Positions 35,790-48,850 of a DNA stretch of 64,000 nucleotides are shown piece after piece. The stretch's first letter is position 1, and every line of letters begins with the position of its first letter. This DNA comes from Cycas panzhihuaensis. Lineage: Eukaryota; Cycadophyta. The translations under genes and the position numbers were made by a program. The DNA is taken from the NCBI GenBank assembly GCA_023213395.1, contig CM041465.1, positions 123,759,741 through 123,823,740 on the forward strand, written 5' to 3'. The notes beneath the pieces were generated by a model. The model saw nothing but the letters and a program-made list of their open reading frames with translations. It made no database searches and was not told the DNA's origin.

Positions 35790-36108
35790 TGTTGGGAATA
35801 ATCCCAATGTTTGTGCACTAGAGCACTTAGGGCCCCAGCTTTGAGGGCCCCTAGGGCACCTTGAACTGCTCGTGTTGGACCGACCACTCACGTGAGTACA
35901 TATCACCGCTATTTATTTTTATATTTTTTCAAACTAACCTTAATTATTGTGCAGCTAGGGTGATGGCGCCCGACGCCTCCCCGAATCTCTATTTAAGGGT
36001 TGGGAATACCTCCCTGGTGTTTATTAACACCGCCACTCTTTCGGAAATCGCCGTTGTACGCAAGATGAAAGTGTCGTGATGTCCTGCTCTGCTCCTCCGG
36101 CTCCATCA
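35790..36108 (+). repeat. B1 3' LTR
   Basis: Same ends as the 5' LTR (TGTTGGGA...CCATCA). It is 14 bp shorter, chiefly because one arm of the palindrome and a few bases near GGACCGACC are missing. Its last ~220 bp differ from the 5' LTR by three substitutions and two short indels. Confidence 0.95.
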
Positions 36109-36113
36109 ATGCA
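36109..36113 (+). other. Target-site duplication of B1, right copy (ATGCA)
   Basis: Identical to 28097-28101. A1 sequence continues straight after it. Confidence 0.95.
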
Positions 36114-38722
36114 CCTAAGGAAGAGGGTCCTTCTACCACAGTTTTGCCTTTGTTAACTAAAGGTGGAGAGGATGGTTCTTCTATAATGGTTTTGTCTTTG
36201 TCATACTCTGTTATCTTCAAAAGATGGTGCTGGATGTGCACTCGTCAGTTCAGAGTCATAACTTATATCCTCCAAGGCTCTATTGTTAGCTTCCAATATT
36301 TGGAGTAATTTATGTCTGTCCAACCCCCCCCTCCTAAATTTTAGAATCTGGACATCATACTTGATAACATGATTATAGCGATGTGAGGGTACTTTGGAGT
36401 CTAGTTTAAGTAACTGATCCTCTGTCTCCGCAAAAATGACATCTTTGGTAACAATAATTTTTCGTTGAGAAGGTATGAAGACCTTATACCCTTTCTTATC
36501 CATAGGGTATCCAATAAAGATGCCTTTAAGTGCCCTTGGCTGGAGTTTATTTCGATCTACATCCAGAATGTGGGCATAGCATGTAGAGCTAAAAATTTTG
36601 AAGTAGTGAATAATGGGGGCTTATCCTGATCACTTTTCATTAGGTACTTATCCTTTGATAGGCTAATAGCATTAATACAATAAATAATTATCTAAATTAC
36701 TTCAGCCCATAGGTAGGCAAGTACACTTTTGTATATCAACATAGCTCGAGCCATGTACATGATTATCTTGTTCATGTGCTTAGTAACTCCATTTTGTTAT
36801 GGGGTACCTGCTACTATTGTTTGATGCTTGATGCCATTGTCTCGAAGGTAGCTTTCAAACTCATATGAGGTATATTCACCACCATTATCAGTTTAAAGAC
36901 ATTTAAGTTAATAACCTGACTCTTTTTCAGTAAGGGCTTTGAGTTCTTTGAATACACGAAAGGCTTTATCTTTCTTGTGTAGAAAAGCTACCCATACTTT
37001 TCTAGTGAAATCATCAATAAAAGAGATGTAATATAACTTACCCTTTAGTGAAGAAATGGGCATTGGCCCACACAAATCAAAGTGTACCAATTGTAATGGA
37101 TGTATCAATTTCCACTGACTTTTGGGAAAGGGATGTCAATGAGATTTAGTAATGATACAAGCTTCACATTTAAAGGGCTTAGAGGAGAACTTTGGAAGAA
37201 TGTTAGAAAGATCTCCAAGTCTATCAATGTGAACATGGCCCATGCAAGCATACCAAAGAGCTTTTGGTGACAATGTTAGATGGGTCAAGATGGAATTAAA
37301 TGTAAATTCTTTATGGGCACAAGGGCTTTGGGCGCAATGGGCTTCAGAAGATGGAGAGCTATTCAGTCGAAAGATTTTTCCAAAGAGATATCCAGTCAAA
37401 ACCATTTAATTAGTTGGAGGGTGAATGACCTAGAGAGTCTGGTCATTTATGGTTGCACTAAGATCAAATCCATGAGAGACAAGTGTGGATAAGGAGAGTA
37501 GGTTTTGTTTAAGATTCGGTATGTATAAGACATCAAGCAATGTAAAATCTTCTAAGCTTGGGAGTTTCAAGTGAATGTTACCAATTCCTTCAACAGGTTG
37601 TTATGATTTATTAGCCTTGTGAATAACTCCTTAAACATTTGAGTCAAATGTTTGATATAAATTATGATTGCACGCCATATGTTGAGTTGCTCCTATGTCC
37701 ATGATCCACTATCCATCAATTAAAGCTATACTATTAGTAATTCTAATAGGGCTTGGCATTGGTGAATGGAATTCACAAGTGATATATCCACATCGAGCTT
37801 CAAAGTATATCTTTAGTTGGTCAATGGCATTTGATACTAAATATCCCTTAATTCTTTAAACGCGTGCTTGTACAAAACCTGCACTACTAAACGATTCTTC
37901 ACAAGTTTCTTCAACATTGTGAGCTCCATGTTTAGGTTGGAACTTGGCCAATTTATAAGTGGCAATTCTACAGTCTTTTGTTAAGTGTCCTTTACGGTTA
38001 CACTGATCACACATAATAGTTTGATTACCAGTCCCTGAAGAGGTACTGATTTGGCCTGACTGTCTTGCTCTTTGTTGAAGTGGCCCTTGGCCTTGAGACT
38101 ATCAGGTCTATGATAGAGGGTTTGATTTATCTTGTGGATGATGTTTTATGTTTCTTCCTCTTCCTTTTACTCGGTTATTTCCTCTTCCACAAGAGGGACC
38201 TTGATTTCTTGTGTAGTGAACTTCTTCTTCTACCTCAAACGCAGCATCTGGAAGAGAGTCAGAGGCTACAAAGTTCGTATCAAGGGTCTTGTCAAATTTT
38301 ATGAACTTATCAACAAGTACTTCAAAGTTGAGTGTCTTCAATGTTCCACTAGATTGAAGACTTCCAAGCAAGTTTTTATAATCATAAACATGTAGACATG
38401 ACTAGATCAAGAATGACCAAGTAATACATTGGGTCTTAAAATCTTTATCAATTGCCTGTTTGATTGGTCGAAGGAGATTTATTGTCTCATGAGCTAGTCC
38501 CTTCTACATTTTTGATTTGTTCATTTTTAGAACAAGATGAACAAATTCTAAATCTAATTTGGTATCAAAGTTCTTCTTGAGAACTTCAAGGACCTTTTAG
38601 GATGTATCATGTTGCTCTTTGTTAATCAAGTTGTGCAAGTGATCGTGACTATGTAATTTCGTACGAATCTTTTCATCATCTATCTCCCATTGTAATTTGG
38701 TTGCAACATCTATAGGAGTCAT
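36114..38722 (-). pseudogene. A1 copia 5' part: hinge, integrase, protease, gag (broken)
   Basis: Continuing A1 beyond B1. Hinge: 36503-36201 (MDKKGYKVFIPSQRKIIVTK). Integrase: 37108-36908 (VHFDLCGPMP, then [20 protein letters not shown]) and TDNGGEY just below, here with its Asp kept but a stop in front. GAG-pre-integrase: ALWYACMGHVHIDRLGDLSN (about 37280). Protease site near 37715-37690 reads WIMDIGATQHM. Gag has an intact CCHC knuckle (C-DQ-C-NRKGHLTKDC, about 38015-37975) and starts at the ATG at 38722. Stops and frameshifts separate the pieces. Confidence 0.9.
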
Positions 38723-40810
38723 TGGGCGGATCCACCGAAGCGATGTTGTAGGCTATTCGGTATGTTGGGTGGAGGCTGCAAATGGGCTCTCTAAAGGCCT
38801 TCATACTTTGCAGTATTTTTAACTCCAGTGTACCATAGATTCTAATTTTCTTTACCTTTCAATATATAATTAACATTTTACTTGAATTGAGATGGCATGG
38901 TGATGATGAAGAAGTAGAAGAGATGATAGAAGTATGCGCCACTGACACATATGGCTAGTATACCTGGCGCAACAGGGATGCAGAAATGAATGCTTAAGAT
39001 GAGAAGCAAGTAATGATTAAGTATTTTTAATAACTATGAAAGAAAATATAAATAATAATACAAGAATGGGGCCTAATATAGAACTAGAAAAGAGTGGTGA
39101 TATGCCATGGAACTAACCTCTCGCTTATATCCAAATATAGGTGAGGTTTCGATGCCTAAGGCTTCTAGTATATGATTAGGGCCTTCACCCGCGATATCTA
39201 CACCTACATTAGGTGATGAAATCCTAGTCACATTGGAGCCCAAGTATTCCAGTCCTTACCTAGTTTACGAGTGATTATCTATATACCTCCTTCGAAGAGT
39301 CAAATAGTACTGTATATCCCATGACTATGATGGATATTGGACCAGATTAATTTAATCTTGCATTAAGGTTTTCAATTTTCTCGAGTGGTTATCAAGATTA
39401 TCCCTAATTGGAGGCTGTAGGTATGGCTAACCTATCCCTCCACCATTATTCTAGTTAAGACCAGACCTAGTATGAAACTCACACCTCCCTTAGGGCCTAG
39501 ACTTTGGTAAAACTTGGTCTATTTCAACCAAGGTGAGTGTGCGCACAAGTCAAGAACTAGCAGTATAAATCATACATATGAGATTCCTTTTAGGAATAAT
39601 GTAAGATGTTTCCATATAACTAAAAACTAAAATGAAAAATTATCAAATGTGCTTACTTTGTTATTATTGCTGCTTTATGTGATGCTTTATGCTATGTATG
39701 TAAATAAAAAAAGCATGCTAGATTTAGGAGGAGAACTGGATGTTGTTTCTGATCTAAGGTTTCCCTTGCTTTAGTACAATGTTTTCAAATATGTTTTTAG
39801 AAGTTTTGATATAAAAGCCATAATGGGCTAAAAAGTAAATCAACTTGCCGCTAAAATTTTGATTTTTCTAAATCTATATGCATGCTATTTTGCCCTATTT
39901 TATTATTTTTTCATAAAAATTACAAATAATGATAAATGGATATAATTTTTTAAAAATTACAAATATGAAGGCCTAAATGATGAAATATGAATTTATGAAA
40001 GAAGGAAAAAATATTCAGAATATTATTTTTGATAGAGTTGCAAAGTTAAATTTCTGAAAAGGCATAAAAAGTTTTCTGCCTAAAAAAGCACAAAAGTAAA
40101 ATCCTGCCAGATCTACTATCTCAGAATCTGAACTTCAATATATTAAAAGTTATATTTTGACATGTATATTAACTTTCCATTTTACACCATCTCCAAAATC
40201 ATCTAAAAAATTACCCGAAATGCCCTTGCAATGTCCTTTATGGGGTTGAGTAGGTAAAATCAGTAATTGTGAGCAAATTGCATAGATCTCACTAACCAAT
40301 GGATGAAATTTGATGAGTTTTATCTTAAACTGATCCTAAGATATAAATCTATTAGATCCCTTAATAAAACTTTCATGTTTTTAGTTAATAATTAAAGGAT
40401 TTCATTGGAAAAAGTGTCTTAAATTACTTATCTACAAATTTTACCCTTTTGTCTAAGTTAAAACTCACTGATATAGGTTAAATATGAAGTTTCTCTAGAA
40501 GATAAAAATGATCCTCTAGTCAAGGCAACCTTTCATGCCAAATTTCATTAAATTCTGAGATGGTCAATTTTTTTTATGAAAATTTGGGCCTTTAATGTTT
40601 CTGGGACTATTCCGACAGCTAAACGGCCTATATTCTTCACCTTTGAATTTCTTCATACATAGAGAAATCAACAACATATAAATTACTATAATTTTAGGCT
40701 CTTAAAATATTAAAAAAATGATGAATGCACTCTCAATACTTCACATTAAAGGTGAATGAGAGGCAAAATGACTCCGTGCAAGTGGAATGGAGTGAATATA
40801 TCCCCTTCTA
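38723..40810 (-). other. A1 untranslated leader
   Basis: About 2.1 kb between primer site and gag, with no coding domain. Two sub-blocks recur elsewhere in the family: 39121-39570 (with GGTTTCGATGCCTAAGGCTT and CACACCTCCCTTAGGGCC, also at 49320-49680 and 57185-57545) and 39550-40340 (also in each unit of the tandem array at 49.7-55.3 kb). Conservation of a non-coding leader between diverged copies suggests packaging or structural roles, but this is inference. Confidence 0.7.
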
Positions 40811-40822
40811 GCTCTGATACCA
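40811..40822 (-). other. A1 primer-binding site (initiator Met-tRNA type)
   Basis: The minus strand reads TGGTATCAGAGC, two bases after the LTR end. This fixes the LTR at 40825 as the 5' LTR of A1. Confidence 0.95.
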
Positions 40823-40824
40823 CA

Positions 40825-41197
40825 TGAAGTAATGATGGATTTAGGGAATAAATCACTCACATGTACACAATGGCAATGGAGAATGAAAAAGAAATAAAAC
40901 AAGATATGAGAGCAAGCTTGGAGGTGAGAATGAATAATAACTCTGTCATTGAGATTTCACCATTTATTATTAAAGGTGAGCATTAGGGTTAGGATTTTCT
41001 CACCTAATAACATGAACCTGAAATTATATCTAAATGCATATAAAGTGCATTTCATTGAGAGACTAATGCTAATCAATATATCTTAAGGTCATATAATTAA
41101 TCTATACAAATGACCTTGATACATTAACCTCTTTCAATATACTCTAAGGTCACTTAATTAATCTACATAAATGACCTTGATACATTAACCTCTTTCA
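40825..41197 (-). repeat. Family A LTR shared by A1 (5') and A2 (3'), with 61-bp tail duplication
   Basis: It begins TGAAGTAATGATGG beside the A1 primer site and ends CTCTTTCA beside the A2 polypurine tract (minus AAGGGGGAGAT). It therefore serves as 5' LTR for A1 and 3' LTR for A2. The last 61 bp (41137-41197) repeat the preceding ones, so the LTR is 373 bp against about 312 in its sisters. Confidence 0.9.
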
Positions 41198-43792
41198 ATC
41201 TCCCCCTTAATGGTGGAAAGTCATTTTGAGAAAATCTATTCTATAAGGTCTTCGTTTTAGCCTCATTATTATATTAAAATTCTAAATGACACTTTTGTAA
41301 GAAAACCCTCATGGGAAATAAAAACCCATGCACTTTCTAAGATCTATATCCCATTTATAAATCAAAATAGCTAAGGTGGCTCTTGATGTAGCTTAATAGC
41401 CAAGCAACTTAAATATGTAGCTTGATGTGTCAAGTCTTCATATACCATTTGGTCATCCCTTATGCCCATCTTTTTTGATCAATCAAAGATGGAGGCCTTA
41501 AGGCCAAGCTACCATTAGAACAGTTTAAACTTCACCCTTTATAGTGGCTTAGTGAAGATATTAGTCACTTGATCTACTATGGGATAGTATTCCAATTGAA
41601 TTGTGCTATCATAAACTAGTTCTCTAATCTTGTGAACTTTTGTACTTATATATTTGGTACGATTGTGAAATATAAGATTTTTCACCATGTAAATCATTAA
41701 GTGATTATCCACATGAAGGCCGATAGGACTTGTTTAGGTGATATTCAATGTTTCCAATAATGTTCTAATCTATATCACCTCCTTACTAGTCTCAAAAGTA
41801 GCAATATATTCAGCTTCAGTAGTTGAATCAATAACTATCTTCTATCGTTTGGATCTCCATGATATTAGTGTTGTTTCAAGAAATATTATATACCCAGATG
41901 TAGATATTTTTATATCTTAATTTCCTACAAAGTCTAAGTTTGTATATGCAAAAAGCTTAAATTCATTATTAAGTTTATACAATAGATCAAATTTGCTAGT
42001 TGTCTTTATATATTTTAATACTTGAACTACAGTTTGTCAATGATTTTGCTTAAGATTTATCATGAATCATATAAGAATGTCAACATAATGTACAATATCT
42101 AGCCTTATATTAGTAGTGTAGATGAAACTACCTACAAGTTTCCTATAGAGTGTTGCATCTGCTTCCTTAGTATCACCATCAATTGAGAGTTTCATATTAA
42201 GGTCCAAAGGTATAGCCACTGATTGAGCATCTTCTAACTGAAACTTGGTTAGAAGATCATTGATGTATTTTTCTTTGGAGAGGAAAAATTTTCCATTCTT
42301 TTATATTACTTCAATTCCCAAGTAATATTTCATCAATTCAAGGTTAGACAATTCAAATATTTTTCTAAGATCCTTTTTCATCTGGCTTATTGCTTGTTCA
42401 CTGTTACCTATTATTAGCATATCATCCACAAAGATTGCGAGATAAGTGACTTTGTCTTTTTGCCATTTGATGAATAGTATTGCATCAATATCTTGGTAGT
42501 CACAAACCTTGTATCTAAGTTGCCTCATCCTTTCAGATAACTTAGCAAACTATGCACGAGGGGCTTGTTTAAGGTTGTACAAGGACTTTCTGAGCCTGCA
42601 AACCTTATATTCTTGACCTTTGATCTCGTATCCTTCTAGCTAAGCCATGTGAATTTTTTCTTCAAGATCCTTATTAAGAAACACAGTCTTAATATCAAAC
42701 TAGTGGATTTTCCAACCCTATTGAATAGCCAAGGCCACAAGAGTTCTAGTTGTAGGCCACTTGGTTATAGGTGCACAAACTTTAATGTAGTCAATGCCTT
42801 TTCTTTGTATGAATCCTTTAGCTACCAACTTTACCTTATGATTTTCTAGGGTGCCATTTGATCTGTATTTATTTATAAACACCTATTTATTTTGAACTAC
42901 CTTTCTACCAAGTGGTAGATCAACGAGCTCCCATGTACCCTTTTTTATGAGATATTAGTATTCTTCATTCATTACATTTCTCCAAGTTGTATGTTTTATA
43001 TCTTCCTAGTATGAGAGGGGCTCTTTATTAAGAGTAAGATATAGTTTTGTTGGTTCAAGCTCAATATATAATAAGTCTTGTATCATTGCTCTATGGGCAC
43101 TTCGAGTGCTAGTTTTGTCCATCTTATCTGATCGTATATCTTTATTGAGCTAGTGGACTTCACGAGATCCTTGAGTTGGGAATGAGATCCTCATTACCTC
43201 AACTTCTTGGTTCTCATCTTGTTCATTAAAATAATCATTTTGTGAGGATGTTGACATGCCTAGGGAAGATGGTCCTTTTACCACTATTTTGCCTTTATCA
43301 ACTGAAGGTGGAGAGGATGATTATTCTATAATAGCTTTGTCTTTATTAAGTCTACTATCTTCAAAGGATGGTGCTAAATGTGTACTCATCGATTCAGAGT
43401 CACAGATTATATCCTCCAAGGCTTTGTTATCAGCTTTTAATATTTGGAGTAATTTATGCATATCCCCTGCCCCCCTTAAATTTTAGAATCTAAACATCAT
43501 ACTTAATAACATCATTATAGCAGTGTGAGGGTGTTTTAGAGTCCAGTTTAAGCAATTGATCCTTTGTCTCTATAAAAATAACATTTCTAGTAATGATGAT
43601 TTTTTATTGTGAAGGTATAAAGACCTTATACCTTTTCTTGTCTATAGGGTATCCAACAAAGATGCCTTTAAGTATGCTTGGCTGGAGTTTATTTTAATCT
43701 GCATCCAGAATATGGGCATATCATGTAAAGCCAAAAATTTTGAAGTAGTAAATAATGTGGGCTTGTCCTGACCACTTTTTATTAGGTGATTG
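41198..43792 (-). pseudogene. A2 copia partial internal region (RNase H, RT, hinge)
   Basis: RNase H lies near 41980-41720. RT includes 42528-42301 with FVDDMLIIG (polymerase Asp pair intact) and MKKDLRKIFELSNLELMKYY. The hinge lies near 43620-43460. Compared with A1 and A3 it lacks about 170 bp of the 3' non-coding region near 41480. The copy stops at 43792, within integrase, where an LTR begins with no primer site between them. Integrase core, protease, gag and leader are missing. Confidence 0.85.
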
Positions 43793-44104
43793 TGAAGAAA
43801 GGATGGATCTAGGAGATAAATCACTCACATGCACACAATAGCAATGGAGAATAAAAAAGAAGATGAAACAAGATATGAGAGCAAGCTTGGAGGTGAGAAT
43901 GAATAATGACTTCCTCCTTGAGATTTTACCTTTTATTATCAAGGGTGAGCATTAGGGTTAGGATTTTCCTACCTAATGACATGAACCTGAAATTACATCT
44001 AAATTCACATAAAGTACATTTCATTAAGAGACTAATGCTAATAATATATCCTAAGGTCACATAATTAATCTACACAAATGACCTTAATACATTAACCTCT
44101 TTCA
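43793..44104 (-). repeat. Family A LTR (A3 3' LTR)
   Basis: 312 bp, TGAAGAAAGGATGG to CTCTTTCA in plus order. A C7 run and TTAATGGTGG follow, i.e. the polypurine side of A3. On its other side it abuts truncated integrase of A2. Confidence 0.92.
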
Positions 44105-47100
44105 ATCCCCCCCTTAATGGTGGAAGGTCATTTTTAGAAAATCTATTCTATGAGGTCTTCATTTGAGCCTCATTATTACATTGAAATTCTAAATGACACT
44201 TTTGTGGGAAAACCCTCATGGGGAATAAAAACCCATAAACTTTCTAAGATCTATAGCCCCTTTTATAAATCAAAATGACTAAGGTAGGTCTTTGATGTAG
44301 CCTAATAGCTAAGTAGCTTAAATATATAGTTTAATCTGCTAAGTCTCCATATACTGTTTGGTCATCCCCTATGCCCTTTTGGGTTTTTACAGGTTCTGAT
44401 TTTCTAAAACAAGTACAACCCTTATCATTCTGTGCCCACATGGGGTTTTTACAAAGAGGATACAGCAGAGACTTACTCTTATTCTTCTGCGCCCAAAAGG
44501 CGTTTTCACGAAGAGAATAGAGTATGATAATTCTATTGCCATCTTCTTTGATCAATCGAAGATGGAGGCTCTAAGGCTAAGCTGCCTTTGGAATTGTTCA
44601 AAATTCACCCTTTCTTGTGAAGATAGCTTAGTGAAGATATCGATCGATTGCTGGATAGTAATCTAATTGAATTGTGCCGTCATGAACAAGTTCCCTAATC
44701 TTGTAGACTTTCGTACTTATGTGTTTGGTACGATCATGAAATACAAGAATTTTCACCATACATATTGCTGATTGATTATCCACATGAAGACTCGTAGGAC
44801 TTGCTTGGATGATATTCAATGTTTCCAATAATTTTCTATTCATATAGCATTGAATATGTAATTATCTTCTGATGCGGATCTCTATGAGATTGGTGCTATT
44901 CAAGCGTTACATACCTAGGCGTAGATCTTCACGTATCTTTATTTCTTGTAAAGTGAGTGTGTATGTAGAAAGCTTGAGAGTCCTAATTAGGTTCATACAA
45001 CGGACCATATTTCTTTGGTCATCTTAAGGTATCTCAACTGATTCTGCTTAGGATTTATCATGTAATGAGTAAGAATGCCGATAGAGTGTATAATATTCGG
45101 CCTTGTATTAGTAGTCTAGATGAGACTACCTACAAGTTTCCTATAGAGTGTTGCGTCTGCCTCCCTAGTGTCACCTTCAGCTGAGAGTTTGGTGTTAGGA
45201 TCCATAAGTAACATTACTGGTCGAGCATCTTGTAACTAAAACTTGGTTAGAAGATCATTGATGTATTTTTCTTGGGAGAGGAAATTTTTTTAATTCTTTT
45301 ATGTTACTTCAATTTCCAAGTAATATTTCATCAAACCAAGGTCAGACAATTCAAACATTTTGCCAAAGTCCTTTTTCAGCTGGCTTATTGCCTATTCACT
45401 ATTACCCGTTACTAGCATGTCATCCATAAAGATTATGAGATAAGTGACTTTATCCTTATGACGCTTAATGAACAACGTTACATTAATATCTTGATAGTCA
45501 CAAACCTCATATCCAAGTTGCCTCATCCTTTCAGACAACTTAGCAAACCAAGCGCGAGGGGCTTGTTTAAGGCTATACAAGGACTTTCTGAGCCTGCAAA
45601 CCTTATGCTCTTGACCTTCGATCTCATATCCTTCTAGCTGAGCTATGTAAATTTCTTCTTTAAGATCTCCATTGAGAAACATGGTCTTAATATCGAGTTG
45701 GTAGATTTTCTAACCCTGTTGAGCAACCAAGGCCACAAGAGTTCTAATTGTAGGCCACTTAGTTGTAGGTGCAAAGACTTCAGTGTAGTTGATGCCTTCC
45801 CTTTGTATAAATCCTTTAGATACCAACTTCGCTTTATGTTTTTCAAAGGTGCTATCTGATTTATGTTTATTTTTGAACACCCATTTATTTTGAATTACCT
45901 TTCTGCCAAGTGGTAGATCAACGAGCTCCCATGTACCATTCTTGATAAGAGATTGGTACTCTTCGTTCATGGCGTTTCTCTAAGCTATATGCTTTACAAC
46001 TTCTTGGTACGTTAAGAGCTCTACATTAAGAGTAAGGTGCAATTCTGCTGGTTCAAGCTTAGTATATAATGATTCTTGCATCCTTGCTCTATAAGCACTT
46101 CAAGTGCCAGTTTTTCCCACCTCATTTGGTCGTATGTCCTTATTGAGCTCGTGGGCTTCTCAAGATCCTTGATTTAGGAATGATGTCCTCATTTCCCCAA
46201 CTTCTTGGTTCTCATCATGTTTATTAAAATGATTATTTTGTGAGGCAGATGTTGATGTGCCTGAGGAAGATGGTCCTTCTACCACTATTTTGCCTTTGTC
46301 AATTGAAAGTGGAGAGGATGGTTATTCTATAATGGCTTTACCTTTGTTAACTCTACTATCTTCAAAAGATGATGCTGGATGTGCACTCATTGGTTTAGAG
46401 CCACAACTTGTATCCTCGAGCTCCTGTATCGACTTCCAACATTTTGAGTAATTTATGTTTGTCTCCCCCCCCAAAATTTTAGAATCTGAACATCATACTT
46501 GATAACATTATTATAGCGGCGTGAGGGTACTATGGAGTCTAATTTAAGTAATTGATCCTCTATCTCTGTAAAAATGATATCTTTGGTAACGATGATTTTT
46601 TGTTGTGAAGGTATGAAGACCTTATACCCTTTCTTATCCATAGGGTATCCAACAAAGATGCCTTTAAGTGCCCTTGGATGGAGTTTATTTTGATCTGCAT
46701 CTAGAATATGGGCATAGCATGTAGAGCAAAAAATTCTAAAGTAGTGAATAATGGGGGCTTATCCTGACCACTTTTCATTAGGTGATTGTACTTCCTTTGA
46801 TGGGCTAATAGCATTGATACAATAAACAGTTGTCTAGATTGCTTCAGCCCATAGATAGGCAGGTACATTTTTATATATTAACATAGCACGAGCCATGTTC
46901 ATGATTGTCCTATTTATGCACTTGGTAACTCCATTTTGCTGTGGGGTACCTGCTACTGTTGTTTGATGCTTGATGCCATTATCTCGAAGATAGCTTTCAA
47001 ACTCATGTCAGGTATATTTGCCACCATTATTAGTTTGAAGACATTTGAGTTGATAACCTGACTCTTTTTCAGTGAGGGCTTTGAATTCCTTGAATATACG

Positions 47101-48850
47101 AAATGCTTCATCTTTCTTGTGTAGAAAGGCTACCCATACTTTTCTAGTAAAATCATCAATGAAAGAGATGTAATATAGCTTGCCCTTTAGTGAAGGAATA
47201 GGCATTAGCCCGTACAAATTAGAGTGTACCAATTGTAATGGATGGCTCGATTTCCACTGACTTTTGGGAAAGGGTTATAGATGAGATTTGGCAATGATAC
47301 AAGCTTCACATTAAAGGGCTTAGAGGAAAACTTTGGAAGGTTTGGAAGAGTATTAGAAAGATCTCTAAGTCTATCAATGTGAACATGGCCCATACGAGCA
47401 TGCCAAAGATCTTTTGGTGACAACGTTGGATGGGTTAAGATAGAATTAAATACAAGTTCTTCATCGGCACAAGGGTTTTGGGCACAATGGGCTTCAGAAG
47501 ATGGAGAGCCATTGATGCGAGAGTTTGCGGAAGTGTTAGGTCAAAACCACTTGATTAGTTAGAGGGTGAATGACCTTAAGAGTCTCATCATTTGTGGTTA
47601 CACTCAGATCAAATCCACAAGAAATAAGTGTAGATAAAGAGAGTAGGTTTTGTTTGAGATTGAGTATGTATAAGACATCAAGCAATATAAAATCTTCCAA
47701 GCTTGGGAGTTTCAAGTGAATGTTTCTAATTCCTTCAATAGGTTGTTGTGATTTATTAGCCATGTGAACAACTCCATAAACATTTGAGTCAAATGTTTGA
47801 TATAGACTACGATTGCATGTCATATGTTGAGTTGCTCTTGTATCCATGATCCACTGTCCATCGATTGAAGCCACACTATTGGTAATTCCAATAGGGCTTG
47901 GCATTAAATGAAGGGAATTGAAAGTGATAATATATATCCATCGGAGCTTAGTATCTCTTTGGTTGGTCGATGACATTTATCTTTGAAGATCCTGTTCTTT
48001 GAATCGCGTGCTTCCTCTGAAACACCGCACCACTAAAGGATTCTTCCTGATTTCTTTAACATTGTGAGCTCCATGTTTTGGTTAGAACTTAGCGACTTAT
48101 AAGTGGCTGATTACTGCTGGGCGATCTTTTGCTGAGTGTCCTTTATGGTTATCTGCGTCCGCACCAATGGTTTGATTATTAGTCCACGAAGTACTAGTTT
48201 GACGATTATCTTGCTCTTTGTTGAGGGCTGACATGGCCTTAAAAGTATGGGGTTTTTGATTGACTTGTGGACGATTCTCATAGCTGCCTTTCTCTTCAGC
48301 TTGCTTTCGGTTTATTTCTACCACCATGGGGAGGGACCTTGATTTTGTGTAGTAAACTTCTTCTTCTGCCTCAAGGCTAAATCGGAAGAGAGCCGAGGGA
48401 GGCTACAAAGTTTATTATCAAAGGTCTTGTAAATTCTATAAACTTTTTAGTAAGAGGTACTTCGAGTTGAGTGTCTTCAATGTTCCAGCTAGATTGAAGA
48501 CTTCCAAAGCCAGTTTTATAATCATGGATATATAGCTTGTAATTTGGATCAAAAATACCCAAGTAATGCATTGGGTCTTAAGTCTTTATCGATTACATTT
48601 GATTGGTGAAGGAGGAGATTTATTATGCTCATAAGCTCATCCCTTTTACATTTTAATTTGTTCATTTTCAAAACAAGATGAACAAATTCTAAATCCCCGG
48701 AAACTTTGTATCAAAGTTCTTTCTACGAACTTCTAGGACCTTGAAATTTTGTATCATGTTCCTCTTAAGTTTATCAAGTTGTCGCAGTCGATGACGATAA
48801 AATTCACTGCGTAAATCTTTTTTAAATCATCAGCATCTTTTCCATTGCGA
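44105..48850 (-). pseudogene. A3 copia gag-pol, broken
   Basis: RNase H 44843-44628. RT 45970-45392 ([52 protein letters not shown]). Hinge 46641-46453. Integrase 47232-47008, where the motif reads TNNGGKYT, so a catalytic Asp is Asn. GAG-pre-integrase 47423-47205. Protease 47976-47536 with WIMDTRATQHM, the Gly of DTG changed to Arg. Gag lies near 48850-47990; its zinc knuckle has lost cysteines. Stretches near 44600-45010 and 47990-49020 have many more small indels than the rest. Confidence 0.9.

Larger units (their letters stand above)
28102..36108 (+). mobile_element. Ty1/copia element B1 (8.0 kb), youngest insertion in the window
   Basis: It has LTRs of 333 and 319 bp, initiator-Met-tRNA primer site, an unusually long 3.1-kb leader, then gag, protease, integrase, RT and RNase H on the plus strand, a purine tract and a perfect ATGCA target duplication. 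It sits inside A1 in the opposite orientation. The LTRs are nearly identical over their last ~220 bp, yet gag-pol carries many single-base frameshifts, so this copy could not move unaided. Confidence 0.95.

Noticed and set aside
43920-43980. Telomere-like CCCTAATGC/CCTAACCC in family A LTRs as a telomeric relic
   Set aside because: A single short match carried by every LTR copy, not a tandem telomere repeat.
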